A stretch of 9,479 nucleotides of DNA from an uncultured Muribaculaceae bacterium (GTDB taxonomy: Bacteria; Bacteroidota; Bacteroidia; Bacteroidales; Muribaculaceae). Shown here piece by piece: positions 1-5,603 of this stretch (positions are counted from its first letter, which is position 1; every line of letters starts with the position of its first letter). The stretch lies in the NCBI GenBank assembly GCA_947178235.1, contig CAMWXQ010000022.1, positions 1-9,479 of the forward strand, in the 5' to 3' direction. The notes beneath the pieces are model-generated. The model was not told the DNA's origin. It did no database searches and was given only the letters and a program-made list of their open reading frames with translations. The position numbers and the translations under genes were made by a program.

Positions 1-395
1 ATCTTGGCCGAGGCGAGGAGACGTTTCGAGGGATCGTCGAGGAAGAGGTAGACCGGGATGATCATCCCGCGGCTGAGGCGCATGGTCTGTTCGCTGTACG
101 GGAGCAGCAGCTCCTTCATGAGTCCCCAGTCGAGGAAGGCCCCTGTGCGGTTGACATCCGTCACTTGGAGAAAAGCGAACTCGCCGACCTCGGCGAACGG
201 CTTCTCGGTCGTGGCTATCAGTCGCCCTTCATTGTCGCGGTATATGAACACCTCTATCTCGTCGCCGGGGTGGAGCACGGTGCCGATGTATCGCGAGGGG
301 AGCAGTATCTCACCTGCCTCGCCGCCATCGAGATAGGCACCGAAATCGACATTCTTCACCACCTTCAAGCGGTTGTATTTTCCGATTTTTACCAT
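1..395 (-). CDS. CvfB/YitL-like S1-domain RNA-binding protein (3' part cut by window edge)
   Basis: The reading frame starts at an ATG whose complement is 393-395 and stays open for 131 codons to the window edge, so the C-terminal part is missing. The visible protein begins MVKIGKYNRLKVVKNVDFGA and continues with GGEAGEILLPSRYI, GDEIEVFIYRD, LIATTEKPFAEVGEFAFL and VNRTGAFLDWGLMKELLLP. This order is typical of the CvfB/YitL family, in which S1-type OB folds precede a C-terminal winged helix. The visible part covers roughly the first S1-like domain and most of the second. Family members bind RNA, and CvfB affects virulence gene expression in Staphylococcus; the role in Bacteroidales is not established. 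No signal peptide or membrane segment is seen, so it should be cytoplasmic. It is divergent from rsmG with a 79-bp spacer that contains a TAnnTTTG box 21 bp upstream of its start. Family assignment is confident; function is inferred. Confidence 0.9.
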   Translation of the reverse strand, partial: MVKIGKYNRLKVVKNVDFGAYLDGGEAGEILLPSRYIGTVLHPGDEIEVFIYRDNEGRLIATTEKPFAEVGEFAFLQVTDVNRTGAFLDWGLMKELLLPYSEQTMRLSRGMIIPVYLFLDDPSKRLLASAK

Positions 396-416
396 TTGTT
401 GAGAATAATTTATCTG

Positions 417-424
417 CAAATATA
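417..424 (-). promoter_or_regulatory. -7 box of the cvfB-like gene promoter
   Basis: On the minus strand this reads TATATTTG, a perfect match to the Bacteroidetes -7 consensus TAnnTTTG. It would start transcription near 411, leaving a leader of about 16 nt. No convincing -33 element (TTTG/TTG about 20 bp upstream) is visible; that position falls on the -7 box of the divergent rsmG promoter. Confidence 0.6.
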
Positions 425-446
425 ACAATTTCTCCACGATAAGGCT

Positions 447-454
447 TAATTTTG
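447..454 (+). promoter_or_regulatory. -7 box of the rsmG operon promoter
   Basis: The sequence TAATTTTG matches the Bacteroidetes -7 consensus TAnnTTTG. Transcription would begin near 460, about 15 nt before the rsmG ATG. No clean -33 element is seen at the expected place (about 421-427), which overlaps the -7 box of the divergent gene. Confidence 0.6.
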
Positions 455-474
455 CATACGGAAAAATCACGATT

Positions 475-1098
475 ATGGACGAGATACTCAAATACTTCCC
501 CCACCTCACCGACCGTCAGCGCGAGCAGTTCGCGGCACTCGGCACCCTGTATCCCGAGTGGAATGCGCGCATCAATGTCATATCACGCAAGGATATAGAC
601 AATCTCTACTCCCACCATATACTCCACTCACTGGCCATCGCCTTCTTCTTCACCCCCGCCGAGGGGACGCGATTCATCGACCTCGGCTGCGGCGGCGGTT
701 TCCCCGGGATTCCCCTCGCAATCCTGTGGCCCGAGTGCCGTTTCCACCTCATCGACCGCATCGGCAAGAAAATCAAGGTCGCCCAGGAGATCGCCACGGC
801 GATCGGTCTCGAAAACGTGACCTTTCAGCACGGCGACAGCGGGGAGTGTCATCAGAAATTCGACTTCGTTGTCTCGCGCGCCGTCATGCAGCTCGACGAG
901 CTCGTGAAGATTTCGGCACGCCTCATAGACCACACGACCAAGAAGTCGCGCATCCCCAACGGCCTCATCTGTCTCAAAGGTGGCGACCTGCGCACCGAGC
1001 TCGGCCGCGTCAAGCGTCCCAAGGTCGATGTGCCCCTCACGGATTATTTCACCGACCCCTACTTCGAGGGGAAGGAGGTCATATACGTAGAATTATGA
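475..1098 (+). CDS. rsmG: 16S rRNA (guanine(527)-N7)-methyltransferase RsmG (GidB)
   Basis: RsmG uses S-adenosylmethionine to methylate N7 of G527 in the 530 loop of 16S rRNA; in other bacteria its loss gives low-level streptomycin resistance. The 207-residue protein has the family's usual length. Residues 29-53 hold the conserved WNARINVISRKDIDNLYSHH segment. The SAM-binding motif I is FIDLGCGGGFPG at 67-78, followed by the acidic loop around HLID (91-94), and VVSRAV at 132-137 is the characteristic later motif. The ATG at 475 fits the family N-terminus and the promoter just upstream. The stop overlaps the start of the downstream hydrolase gene (ATGA at 1095-1098), so the two are almost certainly cotranscribed and translationally coupled. 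The C-terminus is as expected and no damage is seen. Confidence 0.97.
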   Translation: MDEILKYFPHLTDRQREQFAALGTLYPEWNARINVISRKDIDNLYSHHILHSLAIAFFFTPAEGTRFIDLGCGGGFPGIPLAILWPECRFHLIDRIGKKIKVAQEIATAIGLENVTFQHGDSGECHQKFDFVVSRAVMQLDELVKISARLIDHTTKKSRIPNGLICLKGGDLRTELGRVKRPKVDVPLTDYFTDPYFEGKEVIYVEL

Positions 1099-1736
1099 AA
1101 GTCAGCAGATTCATCTTCAATATGTTCGGCATCAACACCTATGTGGTGTGGGATCCCGAATCGCGCGAGGCGGCCATCGTCGACCCTGGCATGATCGACA
1201 ACCGCGAACGCGAGGCGCTCGCCGACTTCATCGAACGCAACGGACTGCGCCCCACGCAGCTCATCAACACGCACATGCACCTCGACCACATCTTCGGCGA
1301 CGCATGGACGCGCGACCGCTATGGGCTCAAAGTCAAGGCGGGGGCCGAGGATGAGTTTCTCGGTCTCTCGTTGCGCGACACTGTCCGCTCGTATGGCCTG
1401 CCTCTCGATGTCGAGGACACGGGCATCGACGTGACCCTCCGTGACGGCGACACTATCCGTCTCGGCGACGAGACGATGGAGGTCATCGCCGTCCCCGGCC
1501 ACTCGCCCGGCAGCATTGCGCTCTACTGTCCCGAGAGCGGCTTTGTCATCACCGGCGACGCCCTCTTCAAGGGCTCGATCGGGCGTACCGACCTCCCGCG
1601 CGGCGACTTTGCCACCCTCGTGGGTTCGGTCCGTCGCCGTCTCCTCACCCTCCCGCCCGAGACTGTCGTCCTCCCCGGCCACGGCGAGGAAACCACCATC
1701 GGCGACGAACTCCGCACCAATCCCTTCGTACGCTGA
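1095..1736 (+). CDS. MBL-fold metallo-hydrolase (glyoxalase II-like)
   Basis: This 213-residue protein has the metallo-beta-lactamase fold signature. THMHLDH supplies H60, H62, D64 and H65, followed by H136 in PGHSPGS, the bridging D155 in TGD and H196 in LPGHGEET. That is a complete di-metal site of the glyoxalase II-like group. The length matches the short cytoplasmic YcbL-type proteins, which lack the full C-terminal substrate domain of classical glyoxalase II, so glutathione thioesters should not be assumed as substrate. The start at 1095 gives the usual family N-terminus (MKVSRFIFNMFGINTYVV) and overlaps the rsmG stop by 4 bp; longer upstream in-frame sequence is out-of-frame rsmG coding DNA. 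The physiological substrate cannot be read from the sequence. Confidence 0.95.
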   Translation: MKVSRFIFNMFGINTYVVWDPESREAAIVDPGMIDNREREALADFIERNGLRPTQLINTHMHLDHIFGDAWTRDRYGLKVKAGAEDEFLGLSLRDTVRSYGLPLDVEDTGIDVTLRDGDTIRLGDETMEVIAVPGHSPGSIALYCPESGFVITGDALFKGSIGRTDLPRGDFATLVGSVRRRLLTLPPETVVLPGHGEETTIGDELRTNPFVR

Positions 1737-1742
1737 GAGGCA

Positions 1743-1852
1743 CCAAATTGTAGGGACATACCTTCGGTATGTATGCGTTGTGGATCAACGTGATACGCCA
1801 AATTGTAGGGACATGCCTTTGGCATGTATGCGTTGTGGATCAACGTGATACG
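1743..1852 (+). repeat. Tandem pair of 55-bp REP-like units
   Basis: Two head-to-tail copies (1743-1797 and 1798-1852) differ at only 3 of 55 positions. Each contains GTAGGG followed by a 7-bp-stem hairpin: ACATACC/GGTATGT at 1756-1772 in copy 1 and ACATGCC/GGCATGT at 1811-1827 in copy 2. The 25-bp remainder is identical and contains a second small dyad, CGTTG-TGGAT-CAACG, at 1776-1790 and 1831-1845. All three differences lie in the first hairpin: two form a compensating A-T to G-C change in the stem and one is in the loop. The GTAG tetranucleotide next to a short palindrome resembles the architecture of enterobacterial REP elements mobilised by REP-associated tyrosine transposases; that homology is inferred. 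No transposase gene is in the window. Confidence 0.85.
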
Positions 1853-1855
1853 TCA

Positions 1856-1884
1856 ACATGCCGAAGGCATGTCCCTACAACTTG
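1856..1884 (-). repeat. Inverted REP-like unit
   Basis: Read on the minus strand this is CAAGTTGTAGGGACATGCC followed by a TTC loop and GGCATGT. It is the inverse of 1799-1827 with 2 mismatches in 29 bp, so the two could form one long cruciform or RNA stem around a 28-nt loop. Alone it folds as a 7-bp stem (1856-1862 with 1866-1872) flanked by the complement of GTAG at 1875-1878. Confidence 0.85.
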
Positions 1885-1888
1885 ATGC

Positions 1889-1912
1889 GGGCGCAATGTA
1901 TTGCGCCCCTAC
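1889..1912 (-). repeat. Second type of GTAG-flanked palindrome
   Basis: The arms GGGCGCAAT and ATTGCGCCC (1889-1897 and 1900-1908) are perfectly complementary over 9 bp with a 2-nt loop. The complement of GTAG follows at 1909-1912, as in the neighbouring units. The palindrome sequence itself differs from the ACATGCC type, so two palindrome families are placed side by side, both with the same GTAG head. It could also weakly terminate transcription, but there is no T tract. Confidence 0.75.
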
Positions 1913-1951
1913 CGAGGGGGCAGGTTGGCCACTGAATTATTTACTGAAAAA

Positions 1952-1983
1952 TTTCTTTAATCAGAATTTTTTAATTAAATTTG
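1952..1983 (+). promoter_or_regulatory. Promoter of the biotin-dependent carboxyltransferase gene
   Basis: The -7 box TAAATTTG (1976-1983) matches TAnnTTTG exactly. A -33-like TTTC (1952-1955) lies 20 bp upstream in an AT-rich tract. Transcription would start near 1988-1990, giving a leader of about 30 nt before the ATG at 2019. There is no strong Shine-Dalgarno sequence, which is usual in Bacteroidetes. Confidence 0.7.
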
Positions 1984-2018
1984 CCACAGTTATAAACCAC
2001 GTAAACGACACTTGAACT

Positions 2019-3932
2019 ATGGCCACAACTATCAATCGTCCACGCCTCAGACTGCGCGACCTCACCCTGCGTGACGGACAGCAGTCGCTCTTCGCCACCC
2101 GCATGAGCCAGGCAACCATCGACAGACTGCTCCCGTTATACGAGGATGCCCGTTTCCACATCATGGAGGTGTGGGGTGGGGCCGTACCCGATTCGGTCAT
2201 GCGCTATCTCGACGAGTCTCCGTGGGAGCGCCTGCGCATCATATCCAAGGCCATGGACTCCAAGGGCCCGAAACCGATCTCGCTCCTCTCGGCCCTCTCG
2301 CGCGGCCGCAACCTCTTCGGTTACGTCCCTTATCCCGACACCGTCCTCGAAGGATTCTATAAGGAGGCGATTGCAAACGGCCTCAACATCATGCGTATCT
2401 TCGATGCGCTCAACGACATCGACAATGTCAAGGAGTCGATCCGACTCATCAATCAGCTCGGGGGCATCGCCGACGGCGCTGTGTGCTATACCGTCGATCC
2501 CAAGCCCACAGAGGAGACCCCGACGGGTATGTTCGGCAAGCTCAAAGGTATGTTCGGCCTCAGACACAAGGAGCCCGAGAAGATCTTCACCACCGAATAC
2601 TTCGTCGGAAAGGCTAAGGCGATGGAGGAGCTCGGCGCCAAGATCATCACCCTCAAGGATATGGCCGGCCTCGTAAATCCCTCGCGTGCCGGCGAGCTCA
2701 TCGCAGCATTGAAGGGCGCCGTGAAGGTCCCCGTGGACTTCCACACCCACTGCACACCCGGATACGGCCTCGCATCCTCGCTGATGGCTATCATCAACGG
2801 TGTCGACATCCTCGATACCAATATATGGTGGTTCGCCGAGGGTTCGGCTGCTCCCGCCGTCGAACTCATCTATATCTTCTGTCAGCGCATGGGCGTCGAG
2901 GTCGAGGTCAACATGGAGGCTGTCGGCCGCATCCGTGCCCAACTCTACGAGGCACGCAAGGAGCTTGCGCCCTACGACCTCAACAAGGACTCATTCCCCA
3001 AGGCGTTCGACCCCCTCAAAGACACGCTGCCTGCAGAGGTTGCCGCACTCTTCGACTCAGCCATCGAGTTTGCGCTCGCCGGCGATGAGGAGGCCCTGCT
3101 CGACTGCTGCCACAAGATCGAGGCTTACTTCAACTTCCCCAAACCGAACGAACTGGTGAAGAATGCAGAGGTCCCCGGCGGAATGTACTCCAATATGGTC
3201 GCCCAGCTCAAACAGCTCAAGAGCGAGGACCTGCTCGAAGATGCCATGAAGCTGATCCCGATGGTGCGCCGCGATGCCGGTCTGATTCCGCTCGTGACCC
3301 CCACCAGTCAGATCGTCGGCAGCCAGGCAGTGCTCGTCGCCCTCGACCGCAAGAACGGCAAGCCAGACTACACGACGACCAACAACCAGTTCATCTCGCT
3401 CGTCAAGGGTGAATATGGCCATACCCCCGTGCCCATCGATCCCGCCTTCCGCGAGAAGATCACCGGCTCGGCCATCGAGAAGCCCTATGACGTCTCCTCC
3501 TATCGCCGCCCCGACAATCCCGTAACCGAGTTCGGCTCGCCCCTCGCCGCCAACACCGAGGAGATGCTGCTCGTCGAGCTCCTGCCCAACGTCGCCAATG
3601 GATTCCTGCGCAAGCGCCGCTCCGAGGAGGCTGCCAAGAAACAGGCCGAAGCCGCAGCAGAGACTGCCGAGGCAGTAGCCGAGGTGACTGTGGAATTCCT
3701 CCCGGTCGAAGGCCCCGTGCTGACCGCCCCGATGGGTGGCAAGGTGCTCGCCGTCAACGTGAAGCCCGGCTCGCAGGTAAAGAAGGGTGATCACATCCTC
3801 ACCTACGAGGCTATGAAGATGGAGAACGATGTCGAGGCCGATGCCGACGCAACGGTGCGCCAGGTGTTCGTGAAGCCCGGCGACGTCGTAGGCACCGAAG
3901 CAGCCCTCATCGAGTTCGAACCCCGAAAATAA
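2019..3932 (+). CDS. Biotin-dependent carboxyltransferase, pyruvate carboxylase subunit B / oxaloacetate decarboxylase alpha type
   Basis: The 637-residue protein joins a carboxyltransferase TIM barrel (about 10-300), a PYC/OADA conserved domain (about 310-500), an Ala/Glu-rich linker (about 533-560) and a C-terminal biotinyl domain (about 563-635). Key motifs are LRDGQQS at 17-23, KDMAGL at 213-218, the metal-ligand pair H242/H244 in HTHCTPG, and biotin-acceptor K600 in EAMKMEND. Such proteins move CO2 between carboxybiotin and pyruvate/oxaloacetate. They are partners either of a separate biotin carboxylase (two-subunit pyruvate carboxylase) or of membrane subunits in a sodium-pumping decarboxylase. 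Neither partner is in the window, so the direction is undecided. An insertion of about 25-30 residues around 160-190, containing GMFGKLKGMFGL, interrupts the place where canonical homologues have a short SYTTSPVHT-like strand. Confidence 0.93.
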   Translation: MATTINRPRLRLRDLTLRDGQQSLFATRMSQATIDRLLPLYEDARFHIMEVWGGAVPDSVMRYLDESPWERLRIISKAMDSKGPKPISLLSALSRGRNLFGYVPYPDTVLEGFYKEAIANGLNIMRIFDALNDIDNVKESIRLINQLGGIADGAVCYTVDPKPTEETPTGMFGKLKGMFGLRHKEPEKIFTTEYFVGKAKAMEELGAKIITLKDMAGLVNPSRAGELIAALKGAVKVPVDFHTHCTPGYGLASSLMAIINGVDILDTNIWWFAEGSAAPAVELIYIFCQRMGVEVEVNMEAVGRIRAQLYEARKELAPYDLNKDSFPKAFDPLKDTLPAEVAALFDSAIEFALAGDEEALLDCCHKIEAYFNFPKPNELVKNAEVPGGMYSNMVAQLKQLKSEDLLEDAMKLIPMVRRDAGLIPLVTPTSQIVGSQAVLVALDRKNGKPDYTTTNNQFISLVKGEYGHTPVPIDPAFREKITGSAIEKPYDVSSYRRPDNPVTEFGSPLAANTEEMLLVELLPNVANGFLRKRRSEEAAKKQAEAAAETAEAVAEVTVEFLPVEGPVLTAPMGGKVLAVNVKPGSQVKKGDHILTYEAMKMENDVEADADATVRQVFVKPGDVVGTEAALIEFEPRK

Positions 3933-3982
3933 ACAATCAACATAAACAAACCCCCAATCCATCACACAACACACAGAGAGAA

Positions 3983-4609
3983 ATGAAAGCTATCAAGACC
4001 CTTCTTCTCGTGGCCGTCATGGCTGTGTTCGGTTCCGTATCGGCCCAGGCCGGCGGCATGTTCAAGTTCGGTCCCCGTGTGGGCCTCACCGTCAATGAGA
4101 TGCACTTCGACACAAGCACCTTTGACGCCAAGAACCGCACAGGCTGGACAGCAGGTCTCATGACCGAGTTCCGCGTCCCCGTCATCGGAATCGGTTTCGA
4201 CCTCTCGGCCATGTATGTCCGCCGCAACTCGTCGTTCATGGCCCAGCAGAACCTCACCAAGAACGACCGTGACTACATCGAGATTCCCCTCAACCTCCGA
4301 TACAATCTCTCGCTCCCCGCAGTCGGTAATTTCGTGACCCCCTACCTCGCTGTCGGCCCCAGCGTATCCTTCCTCACAAGCAAGAAGGCTATCGATGAGG
4401 CTTACAAGAACAAGGAGGTCGACTGGGCCCTCAACTTCGGCATCGGCGTTCAGCTCGTGAAGCACCTCGACATCAGCGCCCGCTATGGTCTCGGCCTCAC
4501 CAACACCATGAAGACCATCAACAAGCTCGGCGGCGACCTGCCCGTTGGCGCAACTGCCATCAAGGGCAAGAACCGCTACTGGACTATCTCTGCAGCATGG
4601 CTCTTCTGA
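3983..4609 (+). CDS. Outer-membrane beta-barrel protein (PorT-like)
   Basis: The 208-residue protein starts with a clear signal peptide, MKAIKTLLLVAVMAVFGS, with probable cleavage after AQA near residue 23. The mature part is a series of alternating polar/aromatic strands (for example FGPRVGLTV, GFDLSAMYVRR, IEIPLNLRYNL, TPYLAVGPSVSF, LNFGIGVQLV, ISARYGLGL) and ends in WTISAAWLF, with the terminal aromatic residue expected for outer-membrane insertion. Size and strand pattern suit an eight-strand barrel of the OMP_b-brl_2/PorT family. It starts 50 bp after the carboxyltransferase gene; that A/C-rich gap has no TAnnTTTG box, so cotranscription is likely. An AGAGAGAA stretch precedes the ATG. 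A strong terminator follows 17 bp after the stop. Its specific function is unknown. Confidence 0.88.
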   Translation: MKAIKTLLLVAVMAVFGSVSAQAGGMFKFGPRVGLTVNEMHFDTSTFDAKNRTGWTAGLMTEFRVPVIGIGFDLSAMYVRRNSSFMAQQNLTKNDRDYIEIPLNLRYNLSLPAVGNFVTPYLAVGPSVSFLTSKKAIDEAYKNKEVDWALNFGIGVQLVKHLDISARYGLGLTNTMKTINKLGGDLPVGATAIKGKNRYWTISAAWLF

Positions 4610-4626
4610 TCCTCCACTGACCGGAT

Positions 4627-4674
4627 AAAATATCACCCCCGTCTGAGCATCGGCTCGGGCGGGGGTGATATTTT
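4627..4674. terminator. Strong bidirectional intrinsic terminator
   Basis: The arms 4627-4648 and 4653-4674 pair over 22 bp with two G-T wobbles and an ATCG tetraloop. The outer 15 bp (AAAATATCACCCCCG and its complement) are perfect. The stem begins with AAAA and ends with TTTT, so it reads as a terminator on both strands. It ends transcription of the outer-membrane protein gene (plus). It is the best candidate for the sigma factor gene (minus), whose stop lies 115 bp to the right with only weak structure nearer. Confidence 0.92.
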
Positions 4675-4788
4675 GTGTGTTTGTCGTGATGCGATGGAAA
4701 TAATATCTCTACTTTGAACCTGTCAAATAGTCGGTGTTGTGTAAGGTTGAGTGCAATGTGGTGAGGGGGGGAGAGGAGAGCGGGCTTC

Positions 4789-5292
4789 TCAGCGGTAGTC
4801 GGCGAAGCGGGTCTGGAGGCGCTTGCGGGCAAAGAAGATGCGGCTCTTCACGGTGCCGAGGGGGAGGGAGAGCTCCTTGGCGATCTCCTCGTACTTGTAA
4901 CCCGAGACGTAGAGCGAGAAGGGCTCGCTGTACTCCTTCGGCATCTCCTGGATGGCGGTGGTGATCTCCCCTGCGCTCAGTGCACCCTCGGGGGTCGCGA
5001 GACCGGAGTCCTGCGAGATGTTGAGGTGGTAGAGGTCCTCGGTCTGGTCAACAACCGTAGCGTTGCGGACGGCGCGGCGATAGTTGTTGATGAAGATGTT
5101 GCGCATGATGGTGAACACCCATCCCTTGAAGTTGACATTCTCGGCATACTTCTCCTCGCTGTCGAGGACTTTCAGCATGGTGTCCTGGAGCAGGTCATAT
5201 GCGTTGTCGCGATCAGATGTGAGCATGAACGCGAAGTTGAGCATATTTGCTTGGAGAGCCATGAGTTTGTTCTGAAAAGCCTGAGTAGCCAT
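4789..5292 (-). CDS. ECF-type RNA polymerase sigma factor (sigma-70 family)
   Basis: The 167-residue protein has the two-domain layout of ECF sigma factors. Region 2 is at about 10-78 with DLLQDTMLKVL and FKGWVFTIMRNIFINNYRR, and region 4 at about 107-160 with the helix-turn-helix GYKYEEIAKELSLPLGTVKS. The start MATQAFQNKL is chosen over an upstream in-frame ATG that would add 12 residues. The shorter form has the N-terminus typical of this common Bacteroidales sigma-factor group, and the extra residues (MQHQPHIKKHST) look like untranslated leader. No anti-sigma factor or carboxypeptidase/TonB receptor pair lies beside it, so it is not a typical FecI-type polysaccharide or iron regulator. It is divergent from the FKBP gene and convergent with the outer-membrane protein gene. 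Its regulon cannot be read here. Confidence 0.93.
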   Translation of the reverse strand: MATQAFQNKLMALQANMLNFAFMLTSDRDNAYDLLQDTMLKVLDSEEKYAENVNFKGWVFTIMRNIFINNYRRAVRNATVVDQTEDLYHLNISQDSGLATPEGALSAGEITTAIQEMPKEYSEPFSLYVSGYKYEEIAKELSLPLGTVKSRIFFARKRLQTRFADYR

Positions 5293-5374
5293 AGTGGAAT
5301 GTTTTTTTATGTGGGGTTGGTGTTGCACTGTCTGTTTTCGTTGTCTTCGGGACCGTTGTCCCTTCCTGACATTG

Positions 5375-5405
5375 CAAAGTTAAGAACTATATCCTCCGTC
5401 CGCAA
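5375..5405 (-). promoter_or_regulatory. Promoter of the ECF sigma factor gene
   Basis: On the minus strand TTG (5405-5403) and TAACTTTG (5382-5375) are spaced by 20 bp, a good Bacteroidetes promoter. Transcription would start near 5369, giving a leader of about 77 nt. That leader contains a small stem-loop (GGGAC/GTCCC, 5349-5362). The -33 element lies inside an imperfect dyad, 5399-5416, with 7 of 9 complementary positions. Confidence 0.72.
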
Positions 5406-5458
5406 CTTTGTGGACGTAAAAAGAATTACAAACTGAAACAAAATGACTAGAGTGTGAC

Positions 5459-5536
5459 GTAACACGCTGATAGTCAGTGTTACAGTGCTGTAAATATTTT
5501 GTTGCAAAGATGTTACAGGCTCGGATTTTGTTACAG
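5459..5536 (+). promoter_or_regulatory. Cluster of TGTTACAG repeats upstream of the FKBP promoter
   Basis: TGTTACAG occurs three times in direct orientation (5478-5485, 5511-5518, 5529-5536). Related inverted sites are GTAACAC at 5459-5465, which pairs with GTGTTAC at 5477-5483, and CTGTAA at 5488-5493, which makes the perfect dyad TTACAG-TG-CTGTAA at 5480-5493. The last copy ends 5 bp before the FKBP -33 element. The layout suggests a multi-site operator, but no regulator can be named. Confidence 0.5.
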
Positions 5537-5540
5537 ATTC

Positions 5541-5571
5541 TTGTCGGTTCGGGAGATAAGTGTTATCTTTG
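5541..5571 (+). promoter_or_regulatory. Promoter of the FKBP gene
   Basis: TTG (5541-5543) and TATCTTTG (5564-5571) are separated by 20 bp, a good match to the Bacteroidetes -33/-7 pair. Transcription would start near 5577, about 27 nt before the ATG at 5604. This places the longer upstream in-frame start outside the mRNA. Confidence 0.75.
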
Positions 5572-5603
5572 CGGATACAATAAGTACCCCAAATATCATA
5601 CCC

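Noticed and set aside
558..1736. A 392-codon plus-strand frame spanning rsmG and the hydrolase
   Set aside because: Its first part is out-of-frame rsmG sequence rich in Arg, Pro and His. It becomes the real hydrolase frame only from 1095, so it is a run-in rather than a fusion protein.
1741..1960. Small open frames through the repeat cluster, and a possible CRISPR array
   Set aside because: The frames are translations of palindromic repeats. Only two direct 55-bp units occur, without unique spacers between short repeats and without cas genes.
3057..3974. A 305-codon minus-strand frame, and another at 2136-2942
   Set aside because: Both are antisense shadows of the carboxyltransferase gene, with low-complexity Leu/Gly/Asp composition and no domain.
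4700..4725. Possible promoter for a small RNA (TACTTTG) in the convergent spacer
   Set aside because: The box lacks the two-base spacing of TAnnTTTG, there is no -33 partner, and no terminator follows before the sigma gene.
5293..5328. Upstream in-frame ATG adding MQHQPHIKKHST to the sigma factor
   Set aside because: The extension lacks ECF features, and the shorter start MATQAFQNKL matches the usual N-terminus of this sigma group.
5499..5603. Upstream in-frame ATG of the FKBP gene (MLQRCYRLGFCYRF)
   Set aside because: It lies upstream of the inferred transcription start near 5577 and the sequence overlaps promoter elements. It is not a convincing signal peptide.
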